The position numbers and the translations under genes were made by a program. 64,000 nucleotides of DNA, from NCBI RefSeq assembly GCF_009569385.1, contig NZ_WBOF01000001.1, positions 2,862,001 to 2,926,000 of the forward strand, read 5' to 3'. Position 1 is the first letter of the stretch, and each line of letters opens with the position of its first letter. This DNA comes from Streptomyces kaniharaensis (GTDB lineage Bacteria; Actinomycetota; Actinomycetes; Streptomycetales; Streptomycetaceae). Below the pieces are notes generated by a model. It was not told the DNA's origin. It worked only from the letters and a program-made list of their open reading frames with translations, and did no database searches. Positions 43,832-54,321 of the stretch are shown in pieces.

Positions 43832-44545
43832 GTGGCCGCACCAATGCACGCGCTCCTCGGGCCGCTGCCCGCCGCTTCGCTTCGTCGCCGTACCCGAGGC
43901 CGCCGGCTGGTGACGGCGACCATGCTCGGGCTCGCACTTCCGCTGGCCGCCGTGACGCTGGCCGTCGCCGCTCCCGGGGCGGGGGCGGCGCCGAGCCCGC
44001 AGGGGCCGGGCACCTCCCGGTGGGCGGGGCCGGCCCCGAGATCGACGCCCGTGCGGACGTCCGAGTCTCCCGCCACCCCCGCCACCCCGGCTGCCGCGCC
44101 GCCGGAGCGGCCGGTCGCTCACCCGCGCCCGGACGACCGGGACGCGCGGGTCCGCCGCCACCGGTTCGCGGCACCCGAGCGGGCCGACCTCGCTCCGGAG
44201 CAGGCGCCCGACCAGGCCGCCGAGCAGGCGCCGGAGCAGCCCTCGGAGAAGGTGCCGGAGCAGGCGCCGGAGCGGCTTCCGGAGCAGCCTCCGGAGCAGG
44301 CACCCGGGGTCGACCAGCCCGCCGCCGACCCCGACCCCGACCCCGGCACCTCGGACACCCCGGCCCCGGCCGAGGACGCCGCGGACACCCCGGCCGCCGT
44401 CACCAACCAGGCCGCCCCGGCCGCCCCCACCGTCCTCCCCGCCCGCTGGCACGACGCCTCCACCCTCCAACTCCCGCTGGGTGTCGGCCTGGGCCTGATC
44501 GGCTGCGGCCTCGGCCTGATCGGCCTGCGCCTCCGCAAGCCCTGA
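43832..44545 (+). CDS. Pro/Glu-rich single-pass membrane protein, hypothetical
   Basis: 237 residues starting at GTG 43832 after GGAAGGA. An Arg-rich N terminus and signal segment (TATMLGLALPLAAVTLAVAA) are followed by an Ala/Pro-rich section. An imperfect repeat of PEQAPE-type units covers about residues 120-155, and a C-terminal hydrophobic helix (LGVGLGLIGCGLGLIGLRL) ends in a basic tail. The layout suggests an exported stalk held in the membrane. I recognise no family. Confidence 0.65.
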   Translation: MAAPMHALLGPLPAASLRRRTRGRRLVTATMLGLALPLAAVTLAVAAPGAGAAPSPQGPGTSRWAGPAPRSTPVRTSESPATPATPAAAPPERPVAHPRPDDRDARVRRHRFAAPERADLAPEQAPDQAAEQAPEQPSEKVPEQAPERLPEQPPEQAPGVDQPAADPDPDPGTSDTPAPAEDAADTPAAVTNQAAPAAPTVLPARWHDASTLQLPLGVGLGLIGCGLGLIGLRLRKP

Positions 44546-44670
44546 CCCTGCCGTGCGGACGTCCCGCAGCTTCGGGCGTCCGCGGCGTGGGGTGGTTGTG
44601 TGGGGTTCTGGCGGATCGGTGGGGTGCGGGGTGGGGGAGTCGTAGTTCGGCCGAGTGGCAAGGGAACTGA

Positions 44671-44686
44671 GTATCCGTACGGATAC
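44671..44686. promoter_or_regulatory. Perfect 16-base palindrome upstream of bpa
   Basis: GTATCCGTACGGATAC is its own complement and lies about 100 bases before bpa, preceded by GGGAAC. It is a candidate regulator site; the factor is unknown. Confidence 0.55.
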
Positions 44687-44789
44687 CCGGGTGGCCTGGC
44701 CGGGGCGTACCGTCGTGGTCGGCGGTACAGGGCGGTGGGCAGGCCGGGGGCTTCCGCTCGGCCAACCCCAGTGAGAGAGAATGTTGTTC

Positions 44790-45356
44790 ATGACGAATCC
44801 GATGAACGAGCAGTCGCAGGACGGCCAGAAGATCCTGATCGTCGGGCCGGACGGGCTGCCCGTGGGCTCGGCCAGCCCGGCGGGGGACGACGAGGGCGAT
44901 GCGCCGCGTGAGCTCCCGGTGACCGAGATGGTCGAGCAGCCCGCCAAGGTCATGCGGATCGGCAGCATGATCAAGCAGCTGCTGGAGGAGGTCCGGGCGG
45001 CGCCCCTCGACGAGGCCAGCCGGGCGCGGCTGAAGGACATCCACGCGAGCTCCATCAAGGAGCTGGAGCTCGGCCTGGCCCCCGAGCTGGTCGCCGAGCT
45101 GGAGCGGCTGTCCCTCCCGTTCACCGAGGACAGCATCCCGACCGAGGCGGAGCTGCGGATCGCGCAGGCCCAGCTGGTCGGCTGGCTGGAGGGCCTGTTC
45201 CACGGCATCCAGACGGCGCTGTTCGCCCAGCAGATGGCGGCGCGGGCGCAGCTGGAGCAGATGCGCCGGGCGCTGCCGCCCGGGCTGCACGGCGGCGAGG
45301 CGGACGAGGACGAGCCGGGCCACGGCCGCGGCATCCGTTCCGGCCCGTACCTGTAG
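44790..45356 (+). CDS. bpa: Bacterial proteasome activator Bpa
   Basis: A 188-residue ring-forming ATP-independent activator (Bpa/PafE) that opens the 20S proteasome gate and feeds it unfolded proteins. The helical core (RIGSMIKQLLEEVRAAPLDEA to LEGLFHGIQTALFAQQMAAR) is typical. The C terminus reads SGPYL, whereas the mycobacterial gate-opening end is GQYL; the penultimate Tyr is kept. ATG 44790 is chosen over 44781 on spacing from GAGAGA. Confidence 0.9.
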   Translation: MTNPMNEQSQDGQKILIVGPDGLPVGSASPAGDDEGDAPRELPVTEMVEQPAKVMRIGSMIKQLLEEVRAAPLDEASRARLKDIHASSIKELELGLAPELVAELERLSLPFTEDSIPTEAELRIAQAQLVGWLEGLFHGIQTALFAQQMAARAQLEQMRRALPPGLHGGEADEDEPGHGRGIRSGPYL

Positions 45357-45646
45357 GCCGTACCGGTAGTCCCTGGGGGGCGGCCGCAGACGGTCGTACC
45401 GGTCGTACCGCGACGGTCCGCCGTGCAGCGTCGTACCGCCGGGTGGCGGCCACGGACCGGACCCAGGATCGGCCCTGAGCCGATCGCCGTCGGCGTGAGC
45501 CGATACCCTGGCCCCCTGTCGCAGGCCGCTGGAGCCGCCGCGACAGGGGTCGGGCCGGCCGGCGGGCCGGGCCCACACCACGTACGGACGAGACCGAACG
45601 TCACGGTCGCGGGGGCGACGCCCGCGCCGAGGGGGAGCAGAGGACC
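45357..45646. other. Intergenic region before the first Ser/Thr kinase
   Basis: 290 bases, with several short GTACCG/CGGTAC repeats between 45360 and 45440. No gene is recognised. Confidence 0.4.
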
Positions 45647-47038
45647 ATGAGCGAGCACGGCAACGCGGCGGTCGAGGGCTACTCCCTGGGCAACGGCCGC
45701 TACGTGTTGCAGCGGCTGCTGGGCGAGGGCGGCATGGCCTCCGTGCACCTCGCGTACGACAGCGTGCTGGACCGGCAGGTCGCGCTGAAGAGCATGCACA
45801 GCGAGCTGGGCCGGGACGACTCGTTCAAGGAGCGGTTCCGCCGCGAGGCCCAGGCGGTGGCCCGGCTGGAGCACCCCAACATCGTCACGGTGTACGACAG
45901 CGGCGAGGACATCGCCGCGGACGGCTCCAGCACGCCGTACATCGTCATGCAGCTGATCGACGGCAAGGGCCTGCGCGAGGCGATCAACGACGCGATCGGC
46001 CAGTACGGCGCGATGCCGACCGAGGAGGCCCTGAAGGTCACCGTCGGCGTGCTGAACGCGCTGGAGGCCTCGCACGACATGGGCCTGGTGCACCGCGACA
46101 TCAAGCCCGGCAACGTCATGTTCGACCGCAAGGGCAATGTCAAGGTCATGGACTTCGGCATCGCCCGGGCGCTGGAGTCCGGCGTCACCTCGATGACGCA
46201 GACCGGCATGGTGGTCGGCACGCCGCAGTATCTGTCGCCGGAGCAGGCGCTCGGCAAGCCGGTGGACGCCCGTTCCGACCTGTACTCGGTCGGCGTGATG
46301 CTGTTCGAGATGCTCACCGGCCAGCTGGTCTTCGACGGCGACTCGGCGTTCTCGATCGCCTACAAGCACGTGCAGGAGGAGCCGCCGGCGCCGTCCACGA
46401 TCAACCGGTCGGTCACGCCGGCGGTGGACGCGTTCGTCGCCCAGGCGCTGCGCAAGGACCCGGCGCACCGCTTCCCGAGCGCCGCGGCGATGCGCGACGA
46501 GGCGGAGCGGCTGATCGCGGAGCTGAAGGGCGGCGGCGGGCACTCGCTGCAGGCCAGCACCCCGCTGGTGATCAACGAGGGCCCGCGCTCGGTGCACGCC
46601 GCGCCGCACACCCCGCAGACCCCGCCGCCCTTCCAGCAGCAGCAGCCGTACCAGACGCCGCCGCCGGCCTACCAGACGCCGCAGCCCCAGTTCCTCCAGC
46701 AGGGAGGGGTGCAGCAGCCGTACCAGACGCCGCCGCCCGCGTACCGCACGCCGCAGCCCTTCCAGCAGCCGGCGCACACCCCGCCGCCGCGCCCGATGCC
46801 GCAGCCGGTGCCGCCGTACCGGCCGAACCCGACCCCCGCGCCCAGCGGCGGCGGCTGCTCCACGGCCGCGGTGGTCATCGCGATCATCGTCGGTGTGCTC
46901 GTCCTGGCGGGCATCATCATCGCGATCGTGATCAACAAGGCCAAGACCGAGAACACCAAGACCAAGTACGGGCACGGCGAGCGGCCCGCCGCGGTGCTGG
47001 TGCTGGACGCCCCGTCCGACCGGAATGGCCTGCTCTGA
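45647..47038 (+). CDS. Transmembrane Ser/Thr protein kinase 1
   Basis: 463 residues. The Hanks-type kinase domain (about 18-285) has GEGGMASVHLA, VALKSM (ATP lysine), HRDIKPGN near 149, DFG near 169 and an activation loop with TSMTQTGMVVGTPQYLSPEQ. A Pro/Gln/Tyr-rich linker of PPPAYQTPQP units precedes one helix (about 406-430) and a short 30-residue outside tail. No PASTA sensor domains are present. All catalytic residues are intact. Confidence 0.93.
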   Translation: MSEHGNAAVEGYSLGNGRYVLQRLLGEGGMASVHLAYDSVLDRQVALKSMHSELGRDDSFKERFRREAQAVARLEHPNIVTVYDSGEDIAADGSSTPYIVMQLIDGKGLREAINDAIGQYGAMPTEEALKVTVGVLNALEASHDMGLVHRDIKPGNVMFDRKGNVKVMDFGIARALESGVTSMTQTGMVVGTPQYLSPEQALGKPVDARSDLYSVGVMLFEMLTGQLVFDGDSAFSIAYKHVQEEPPAPSTINRSVTPAVDAFVAQALRKDPAHRFPSAAAMRDEAERLIAELKGGGGHSLQASTPLVINEGPRSVHAAPHTPQTPPPFQQQQPYQTPPPAYQTPQPQFLQQGGVQQPYQTPPPAYRTPQPFQQPAHTPPPRPMPQPVPPYRPNPTPAPSGGGCSTAAVVIAIIVGVLVLAGIIIAIVINKAKTENTKTKYGHGERPAAVLVLDAPSDRNGLL

Positions 47039-47150
47039 CGGTTTACGGCCGAACTTGGTGTGCTACGGGGGCTGCCCGGAAGCGGTAGCGTTCGGGGATA
47101 CGTAAGCGACAGGGCACCGCGATCCGAGCGAACGCCCGGGGCGAGGAGCG

Positions 47151-48911
<1,761 letters not shown>

Positions 48912-48920
48912 CCGCCCGGG

Positions 48921-50021
48921 TCAGTTGGCGAAGGCGTCCAGGACCTGCTCGTACTCCTGGCACCACCACGCCAGCTGGCCCGCCGAGGCGGGGTAGAGCG
49001 GGTCGGCCCGGTGGTCGGCCCGCTGGTAGCGCCACTGGAGCATCCAGAAGTCGTTCAGCCGCTCCCACCAGACCCGGTGGGCGGCCGCGGCCAGGTGCTC
49101 GGCGGTGGCGGCACCGGTGGCCCGGTAGGCCTGGGAGTAGTGCCGGACCCGGACCAGGTCGAGCGTGCCCGTGGTCCGGTCGTTGAAGAGCAGGGTGGCG
49201 GCGCGGACGGCCTCCTCGGCGCGCGGCTGCGGGCCGAGCTTGTCCCAGTCCAGGACGGCCGTGACCCGGTTGCCGTCCGGGGTGTCGGCGTACAGCAGGT
49301 TGAGCCCGTGGAAGTCGCCGTGGGTCCAGCCGGTGGGCGGGGCGGCCTGCGGGGCGGGCCGGCGGTGGGCGTGTTCGGCGAGCAGTTCCAGCCGTTCGGT
49401 GAGGCGTTGTACGACCAGGGCGTCCAGGTCGTCGTGCGGGCGGTGGGCGCGGGCGTGTTCGAGCAGGTCGCGGGCGAGGTCGGCGCTGTCGGCGGGGTCG
49501 GCGCTGCGGTAGCCGGCGGGCTGGGCGAGGGGGGCGCACACGTCGTCGAGCGCGCCGTGCAGCCGGCCGAGCAGCGCGCCGAGCTCGTCGCACTGCGGGA
49601 GGGTGAGCTCGGTTCCGTGCCGGTGCCGGCCATCGGTCCACGGGAACAGGGCGAACAGCCGGCCGCTGTGGCCGACCACCGTGCCGCCCCGGTCGGCGCA
49701 GGTCAGCGGGGGCGCGACGGGCAGTCCGAGGGCGTGCAGCGCGGCCATCGCGCGGTGGTGGGCGACGATCTTCGGGCGGTTGGCGGTGGCGGCGTCGACG
49801 TAGCACTTCAGGAAGTAGGTGCCGGCCTCGGTGGTGACCCGGTACCCCCGGTTCAGCAGGCCCTCGGCGACGGGTTCGGCGGTCAGTATCCGTCCCACCC
49901 GGTAGCGGCACAGGACCTCGGCCAGACCGGTGTGCGGGACTGGCGGGCTGAGGGTCCCTATCGGCGGGGCGGAGAGGTCGGGGCGGGCCGGGGCGCAGGC
50001 GAGGGTCTGGCTGAAAGTCAC
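48921..50021 (-). CDS. Aminoglycoside-phosphotransferase-fold kinase
   Basis: 366 residues of the APH/homoserine-kinase-like fold. The ATP lysine strand is TYFLKCYVDA, the catalytic loop GWTHGDFHGLNLLY (Brenner motif HGDxHxxN), and the metal site AVLDWDKLG. Such proteins phosphorylate small molecules; the substrate here is unknown. It converges on the second kinase gene with a nine-base gap. No ribosome binding site precedes GTG 50021, and TAACCT six bases upstream suggests a leaderless message. Confidence 0.87.
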   Translation of the reverse strand: MTFSQTLACAPARPDLSAPPIGTLSPPVPHTGLAEVLCRYRVGRILTAEPVAEGLLNRGYRVTTEAGTYFLKCYVDAATANRPKIVAHHRAMAALHALGLPVAPPLTCADRGGTVVGHSGRLFALFPWTDGRHRHGTELTLPQCDELGALLGRLHGALDDVCAPLAQPAGYRSADPADSADLARDLLEHARAHRPHDDLDALVVQRLTERLELLAEHAHRRPAPQAAPPTGWTHGDFHGLNLLYADTPDGNRVTAVLDWDKLGPQPRAEEAVRAATLLFNDRTTGTLDLVRVRHYSQAYRATGAATAEHLAAAAHRVWWERLNDFWMLQWRYQRADHRADPLYPASAGQLAWWCQEYEQVLDAFAN

Positions 50022-50698
50022 AGCCAGAGGTTAGGGCCATCCGGTTGGGGCCCTTGACAAAGAGTCATGGGTGTGTATGTGAGTCCGCCTGGTGCGGGTG
50101 TGCGACTCCGCCCCCGTCTGGCGAGGACGCCCGGGACATCGTGGCTTCCGGCCGGGCCGGCCACGTCGACCATCGCGATGTCGTGGTCGACCGACAGCGC
50201 ATCGTGCACACCCCGCCGCGGCCGCCTCGCGATCGTCGAGTCGGAATGGATTGATCTGTCCCTTATGGGGTGCTGCCAAACCGGCTTATATCGACAGACA
50301 ACGGACCTGTCTCTCACACCGCCCCAGGGGCGCGATCCGGCCAGACCGGTCCGAAACCGATACCGAGAACCCCCTTACGTACGGGCCGTCGCCCGGATAA
50401 CGTGCGCTGGTGTCCTGAAGGCGCCCGAATTGAGAGCTGCGTCACGCCCTCCGTCATCCCACCCTTCCGACGGCGCGCCGCGCGTAGCACCCTCGGGGTT
50501 GTAGGCCCTGAACAAGTAGGACGTCCTAGCGCAGGCGCGCCAAGGGCGGACGCTGGGTAACGTTCTCGTGAGGGACGCCGTCGGAACAGGATCACCACCT
50601 GCCCCGCAGTAGGTGCGCACACCCACGCGCGCCCCGCGAGGCGGTGACCGGACCGGTCACCGGCGACCCCGGGCGGCCGGACAGACCGAGGAGTGAAC
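50022..50698 (+). promoter_or_regulatory. Long leader region upstream of the 2-oxoacid dehydrogenase operon
   Basis: 677 bases with no convincing gene. A section around 50250-50320 is relatively AT-rich. The perfect palindrome TAGGACGTCCTA is at 50517-50528. TTGACA at 50054 has a weak TATGTG downstream. No Lrp/AsnC-type regulator gene, often next to bkd operons, is present. Confidence 0.5.
50517..50528. promoter_or_regulatory. Candidate operator upstream of the E1 alpha gene
   Basis: Perfect 12-base palindrome TAGGACGTCCTA about 170 bases before the start codon. Confidence 0.45.
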
Positions 50699-51853
50699 GT
50701 GACCGTCAAAAGCACGGCGAGGGCCCGCAAGAAGGCGGCCCCCGGCGTCCCTGACACCCTCCGTGCCAAGGGGACGGACGCCCAGCCGGAGCTCGTACAG
50801 CTGCTCACCCCGGAAGGCGAGCGGGTCGAGCACCCGGACTACCCGCTCACCACGACCCCGGAGGAGCTGCGCGCCCTCTACCGCGACCTGGTGCTGGTGC
50901 GCCGGTTCGACGGCGAGGCCACCGCGCTGCAGCGCCAGGGCGAGCTGGGCCTGTGGGCCTCGCTGCTCGGCCAGGAAGCCGCCCAGGTCGGCTCGGGGCG
51001 CGCCATGCGCACCGGCGACTACGCCTTCCCGACCTACCGCGAGCACGGTGTGGCCTGGTGCCGCGACGTCGACCCGCTGAACCTGCTCGGCATGTTCCGC
51101 GGCGTGAACCACGGCGGCTGGGATCCGAACGAGAAGAACTTCCACCTGTACACCATCGTGATCGGTTCGCAGACCCTGCACGCCACCGGTTACGCGATGG
51201 GCATCAGCAAGGACGGCGCGGACGACGCGGTGATCGCCTACTTCGGCGACGGCGCCTCCAGCCAGGGCGACGTCAACGAGGCCTTCACCTTCGCCTCGGT
51301 CTACAACGCCCCGGTGGTGTTCTTCTGCCAGAACAACCAGTGGGCGATCTCCGAGCCCACCACCAACCAGACCAAGATCCCGCTGTACCGCCGCGCCTCC
51401 GGCTTCGGCTTCCCGGGCGTCCGGGTCGACGGCAACGACGTGCTGGCCTGCCTGGCCGTCACCCGCTGGGCGCTCGACTACGCCCGCAGCGGCAACGGCC
51501 CCGTGCTGATCGAGGCGTTCACCTACCGGATGGGCGCGCACACCACCTCCGACGACCCGACCCGCTACCGGCTCGCCGAGGAGACGGAGGCCTGGAAGGC
51601 CAAGGACCCGATCGCCCGGCTCAAGGCCCACCTGGAGAAGGAGGGCCTGGCCGACGAGGAGTTCTTCGCCTCGATCGACGCCGAGAGCGAGCAGCTGGGG
51701 CTGCGGGTGCGCGAGGGCGTGCGCAGCATGCCGGACCCGGACCCGACCCTGATCTTCGACCACGTCTACGCCGAGCCGCACGCGCTGGTCGATGAGGAAC
51801 GGGCCGAGTACGTCGAGTACGCGGCCTCCTTCGAGGCGGGGGAGAACCTCTGA
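50699..51853 (+). CDS. bkdA: 2-oxoacid dehydrogenase E1 alpha subunit (branched-chain/pyruvate type)
   Basis: About 384 residues. Thiamine-diphosphate-dependent decarboxylase subunit; in streptomycetes the branched-chain complex makes primers for branched fatty acids and polyketides. The ThDP motif runs GDGASSQGDVNEAF to CQNNQW, and the phosphorylation-loop-like YRMGAHTTSDDPTRYR is visible. GTG 50699 is chosen for its spacing from GAGGAG; GTG 50693 is in frame. It overlaps E1 beta by one base. Confidence 0.9.
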   Translation: MTVKSTARARKKAAPGVPDTLRAKGTDAQPELVQLLTPEGERVEHPDYPLTTTPEELRALYRDLVLVRRFDGEATALQRQGELGLWASLLGQEAAQVGSGRAMRTGDYAFPTYREHGVAWCRDVDPLNLLGMFRGVNHGGWDPNEKNFHLYTIVIGSQTLHATGYAMGISKDGADDAVIAYFGDGASSQGDVNEAFTFASVYNAPVVFFCQNNQWAISEPTTNQTKIPLYRRASGFGFPGVRVDGNDVLACLAVTRWALDYARSGNGPVLIEAFTYRMGAHTTSDDPTRYRLAEETEAWKAKDPIARLKAHLEKEGLADEEFFASIDAESEQLGLRVREGVRSMPDPDPTLIFDHVYAEPHALVDEERAEYVEYAASFEAGENL

Positions 51854-52827
51854 TGGCCGGTCAGCTCACCATCGCCAAGGCGCTCAACGACGCGCTGCGC
51901 AAGTCGCTGGAGAACGACCCGAAGACCGTCCTCATGGGCGAGGACATCGGCAAGCTCGGCGGCGTCTTCCGGATCACCGACGGCCTGCAGAAGGACTTCG
52001 GGGACAGCCGGGTGATCGACACCCCGCTCGCCGAGTCCGGCATCATGGGCACCGCGATCGGCCTCGCGCTGCGCGGCTACCGCCCGGTGGTCGAGATCCA
52101 GTTCGACGGCTTCGTCTACCCGGCCTTCGACCAGATCGTCACCCAGCTGGCCAAGATGCACGCCCGCGCGCTCGGCCACGTGAAGCTGCCGATCACCGTC
52201 CGCATCCCGTACGGCGGCGGCATCGGCGCGGTCGAGCACCACAGCGAGTCGCACGAGGCGTACTTCGCGCACACCGCCGGTCTGCGCGTGGTCACCCCGT
52301 CCGGCGCGCACGACGCGCACTGGATGCTGCGGCAGGCCATCGCGTCGGACGACCCGGTCATCTTCCTGGAGCCCAAGCGCCGCTACTGGGACAAGGGCGA
52401 GGTCGGCGACGCCGCCGACCTGGGCCTGCACGACGCCCGGATCGTCCGGCCCGGCACCGACGCCACGCTGATCGCCTACGGCCCGATGGTCAAGGTCTGC
52501 CTGGAGGCCGCCGCGGCCGCCGAGGAGGACGGCCGCCGGCTGGAGGTCGTCGACATGCGCTCGCTCTCCCCGGTGGACTTCGCCACCCTGGAGGAGTCGG
52601 TCAAGCGCACCGGGCGGGCCGTCGTGGTGCACGAGGCGCCGGTCTTCCTGGGCATGGGCGCCGAGCTGGCCGCCCGGCTCACCGAGCGGTGCTTCTACCA
52701 CCTGGAGGCACCCGTCCTGCGGGTCGGCGGCTACTACGCGCCGTACCCGCCGTCCCGCGTCGAGGAGGCCTTCCTCCCCGACCTGGACCGCGTGCTCGAC
52801 GCCGTCGACCGCGCGCTCGCGTACTGA
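51853..52827 (+). CDS. bkdB: 2-oxoacid dehydrogenase E1 beta subunit
   Basis: 324 residues. Partner of E1 alpha, supplying the pyrimidine side of the ThDP site. Family segments: VLMGEDIGKLGGVF, DTPLAESGIMGTAIG, EIQFDGFVYPAFDQI and the helical HHSESHEAYFAHTAGL. The start overlaps the previous stop by one base; the E2 gene follows after 12 bases. Confidence 0.93.
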   Translation: MAGQLTIAKALNDALRKSLENDPKTVLMGEDIGKLGGVFRITDGLQKDFGDSRVIDTPLAESGIMGTAIGLALRGYRPVVEIQFDGFVYPAFDQIVTQLAKMHARALGHVKLPITVRIPYGGGIGAVEHHSESHEAYFAHTAGLRVVTPSGAHDAHWMLRQAIASDDPVIFLEPKRRYWDKGEVGDAADLGLHDARIVRPGTDATLIAYGPMVKVCLEAAAAAEEDGRRLEVVDMRSLSPVDFATLEESVKRTGRAVVVHEAPVFLGMGAELAARLTERCFYHLEAPVLRVGGYYAPYPPSRVEEAFLPDLDRVLDAVDRALAY

Positions 52828-52839
52828 TCCCGGGGAGCG

Positions 52840-54243
52840 ATGATGACCACCGAAGTTCGCTCGCTCCGCGAGTTCAAGATGCCAGACGTGGGTGAGGGCC
52901 TCACCGAGGCCGAGATCCTCAGCTGGTACGTCAAGCCGGGTGACACCGTGACGGACGGCCAGGTCGTCTGCGAGGTGGAGACCGCCAAGGCCGCGGTGGA
53001 GCTGCCGATCCCGTTCAACGGGGTCGTCGAGCAGCTCTTCTTCCCGGAGGGCGCGACGGTCGACGTCGGCACCGTGATCATCGCGGTCGCGGTCGCCAGG
53101 GAGGGCGGGGCCCCGGCTCCGGCCGCCCCCGCCGCTGCTCCCGCCGAGCCGGCCGAGCCGGAGCGGCGCGAGGTGCTGGTCGGCTACGGGCCGCGGACCG
53201 GCGTCACCCAGCGCCGGGCCCGCCGGACCACCACGACGACCGTGGTGAAGCCGGCTCCGACGCCCGCCGCCCCGGTCGCGCCGGCCCCCGCCCCGGTCGC
53301 CCCGGCGCCCGTCGTGGCCGAACAGCCCGCCGGCGAGCGGCCGTTGGCCAAGCCTCCGGTGCGCAAGCTGGCCAAGGACCTCGGCATCGACCTGCGCGCG
53401 GTCACCCCGACCGGGCGGGACGGCGTGATCACCCGCGAGGACGTCCACGCCCACGCGTCGGCCGTCGCTGCCGCCGCGGCCCCGGCCGCCGAGCCCGTCG
53501 TGGCCGAGACGGTCGAGGCACCGGTGCTGGTTCAGGCCGCGGGCGACGTCCGGGTGCCGATCAAGGGCGTCCGGAAGGCGACGGCGCAGGCGATGGTGGC
53601 CTCGGCCTTCACCGCCCCGCACGTCACCGAGTTCGTCCAGGTCGACGTGACCCGCACGATGAAGCTCGTCCGCAACCTCAAGGAGAGCGGCGAGCTGGGC
53701 CGGGACGTCCGGGTCAGCCCGCTGCTGCTCGTCGCCAAGGCGCTGCTCGTCGCGATCAAGCGGCACCCCGAGATCAACGCACAGTGGGACGAGGCGGCCC
53801 AGGAGATCGTCATCAAGGGTCAGGTGAACCTCGGCATCGCCGCGGCCACCCCGCGCGGCCTGATCGTCCCGAACATCAAGGACGCCGGTGGCAAGACCCT
53901 TGCGGGCCTGGCCACTTCACTCGGTGAGCTGATCGAAACCGCCCGCCAGGGCAAGACCTCGCCCGGCGACATGCAGGGCGGGACGGTCACCATCACCAAC
54001 GTCGGCGTCTTCGGCGTCGACACCGGCACCCCGATCCTCAACCCGGGCGAGGCCGCGATCCTCGCCTTCGGCGCGGTCCGGGAACTGCCGTGGGTGCACA
54101 AGGGCAAGGTCGTTCCGCGCCAGGTGACCACGCTGGCGCTCTCCTTCGACCACCGCCTGGTGGACGGGGAGTTGGGCTCCAAGGTGCTGGCCGACGTGGC
54201 CGCGCTCCTGGAGCGTCCGAAGCGCCTGATCACCTGGGGCTGA
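52840..54243 (+). CDS. bkdC: Dihydrolipoyl acyltransferase E2
   Basis: 467 residues. One N-terminal lipoyl domain (lysine in VETAKAAVE near residue 50), an Ala/Pro linker, the E3-binding domain (KPPVRKLAKDLGIDL), a second linker and the catalytic acyltransferase domain ending in FDHRLVDGELGSKVL with the catalytic His. It forms the core of the complex. No E3 (lipoamide dehydrogenase) gene is adjacent, so a shared one elsewhere is expected. The same set could serve pyruvate, although this three-gene layout favours branched-chain acids. Confidence 0.92.
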   Translation: MMTTEVRSLREFKMPDVGEGLTEAEILSWYVKPGDTVTDGQVVCEVETAKAAVELPIPFNGVVEQLFFPEGATVDVGTVIIAVAVAREGGAPAPAAPAAAPAEPAEPERREVLVGYGPRTGVTQRRARRTTTTTVVKPAPTPAAPVAPAPAPVAPAPVVAEQPAGERPLAKPPVRKLAKDLGIDLRAVTPTGRDGVITREDVHAHASAVAAAAAPAAEPVVAETVEAPVLVQAAGDVRVPIKGVRKATAQAMVASAFTAPHVTEFVQVDVTRTMKLVRNLKESGELGRDVRVSPLLLVAKALLVAIKRHPEINAQWDEAAQEIVIKGQVNLGIAAATPRGLIVPNIKDAGGKTLAGLATSLGELIETARQGKTSPGDMQGGTVTITNVGVFGVDTGTPILNPGEAAILAFGAVRELPWVHKGKVVPRQVTTLALSFDHRLVDGELGSKVLADVAALLERPKRLITWG

Positions 54244-54261
54244 CGCCCGGCAGGACCGAAG

Positions 54262-54304
54262 AAGGGGCCCTCCTCCGCACCGCCGTGCGGAGGAGGGCCC
54301 CTTT
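54262..54304. terminator. Bidirectional terminator after E2
   Basis: AAGGGGCCCTCCTCCGCA and its complement with a short loop, ending in CTTT, between the convergent E2 and LAQTG genes. Confidence 0.9.
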
Positions 54305-54321
54305 CGTGCGCGGTGCGCCGG

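Noticed and set aside
44190..44310. Repeats resembling a CRISPR array or tandem DNA repeat
   Set aside because: The repeats are short, imperfect and in frame with the PEQAPE coding region; no spacers of regular length exist. No CRISPR array was seen anywhere.
43295..46975. A 1,226-codon open frame on the minus strand, and many other long antisense frames
   Set aside because: They lie opposite genes with clear domains, contain Arg/Pro/Ala-rich low-complexity translation, and arise from the very high GC at third positions.
50045..50570. Several small frames in the leader of the dehydrogenase operon
   Set aside because: None has a good ribosome binding site or codon bias, and they overlap each other on both strands.
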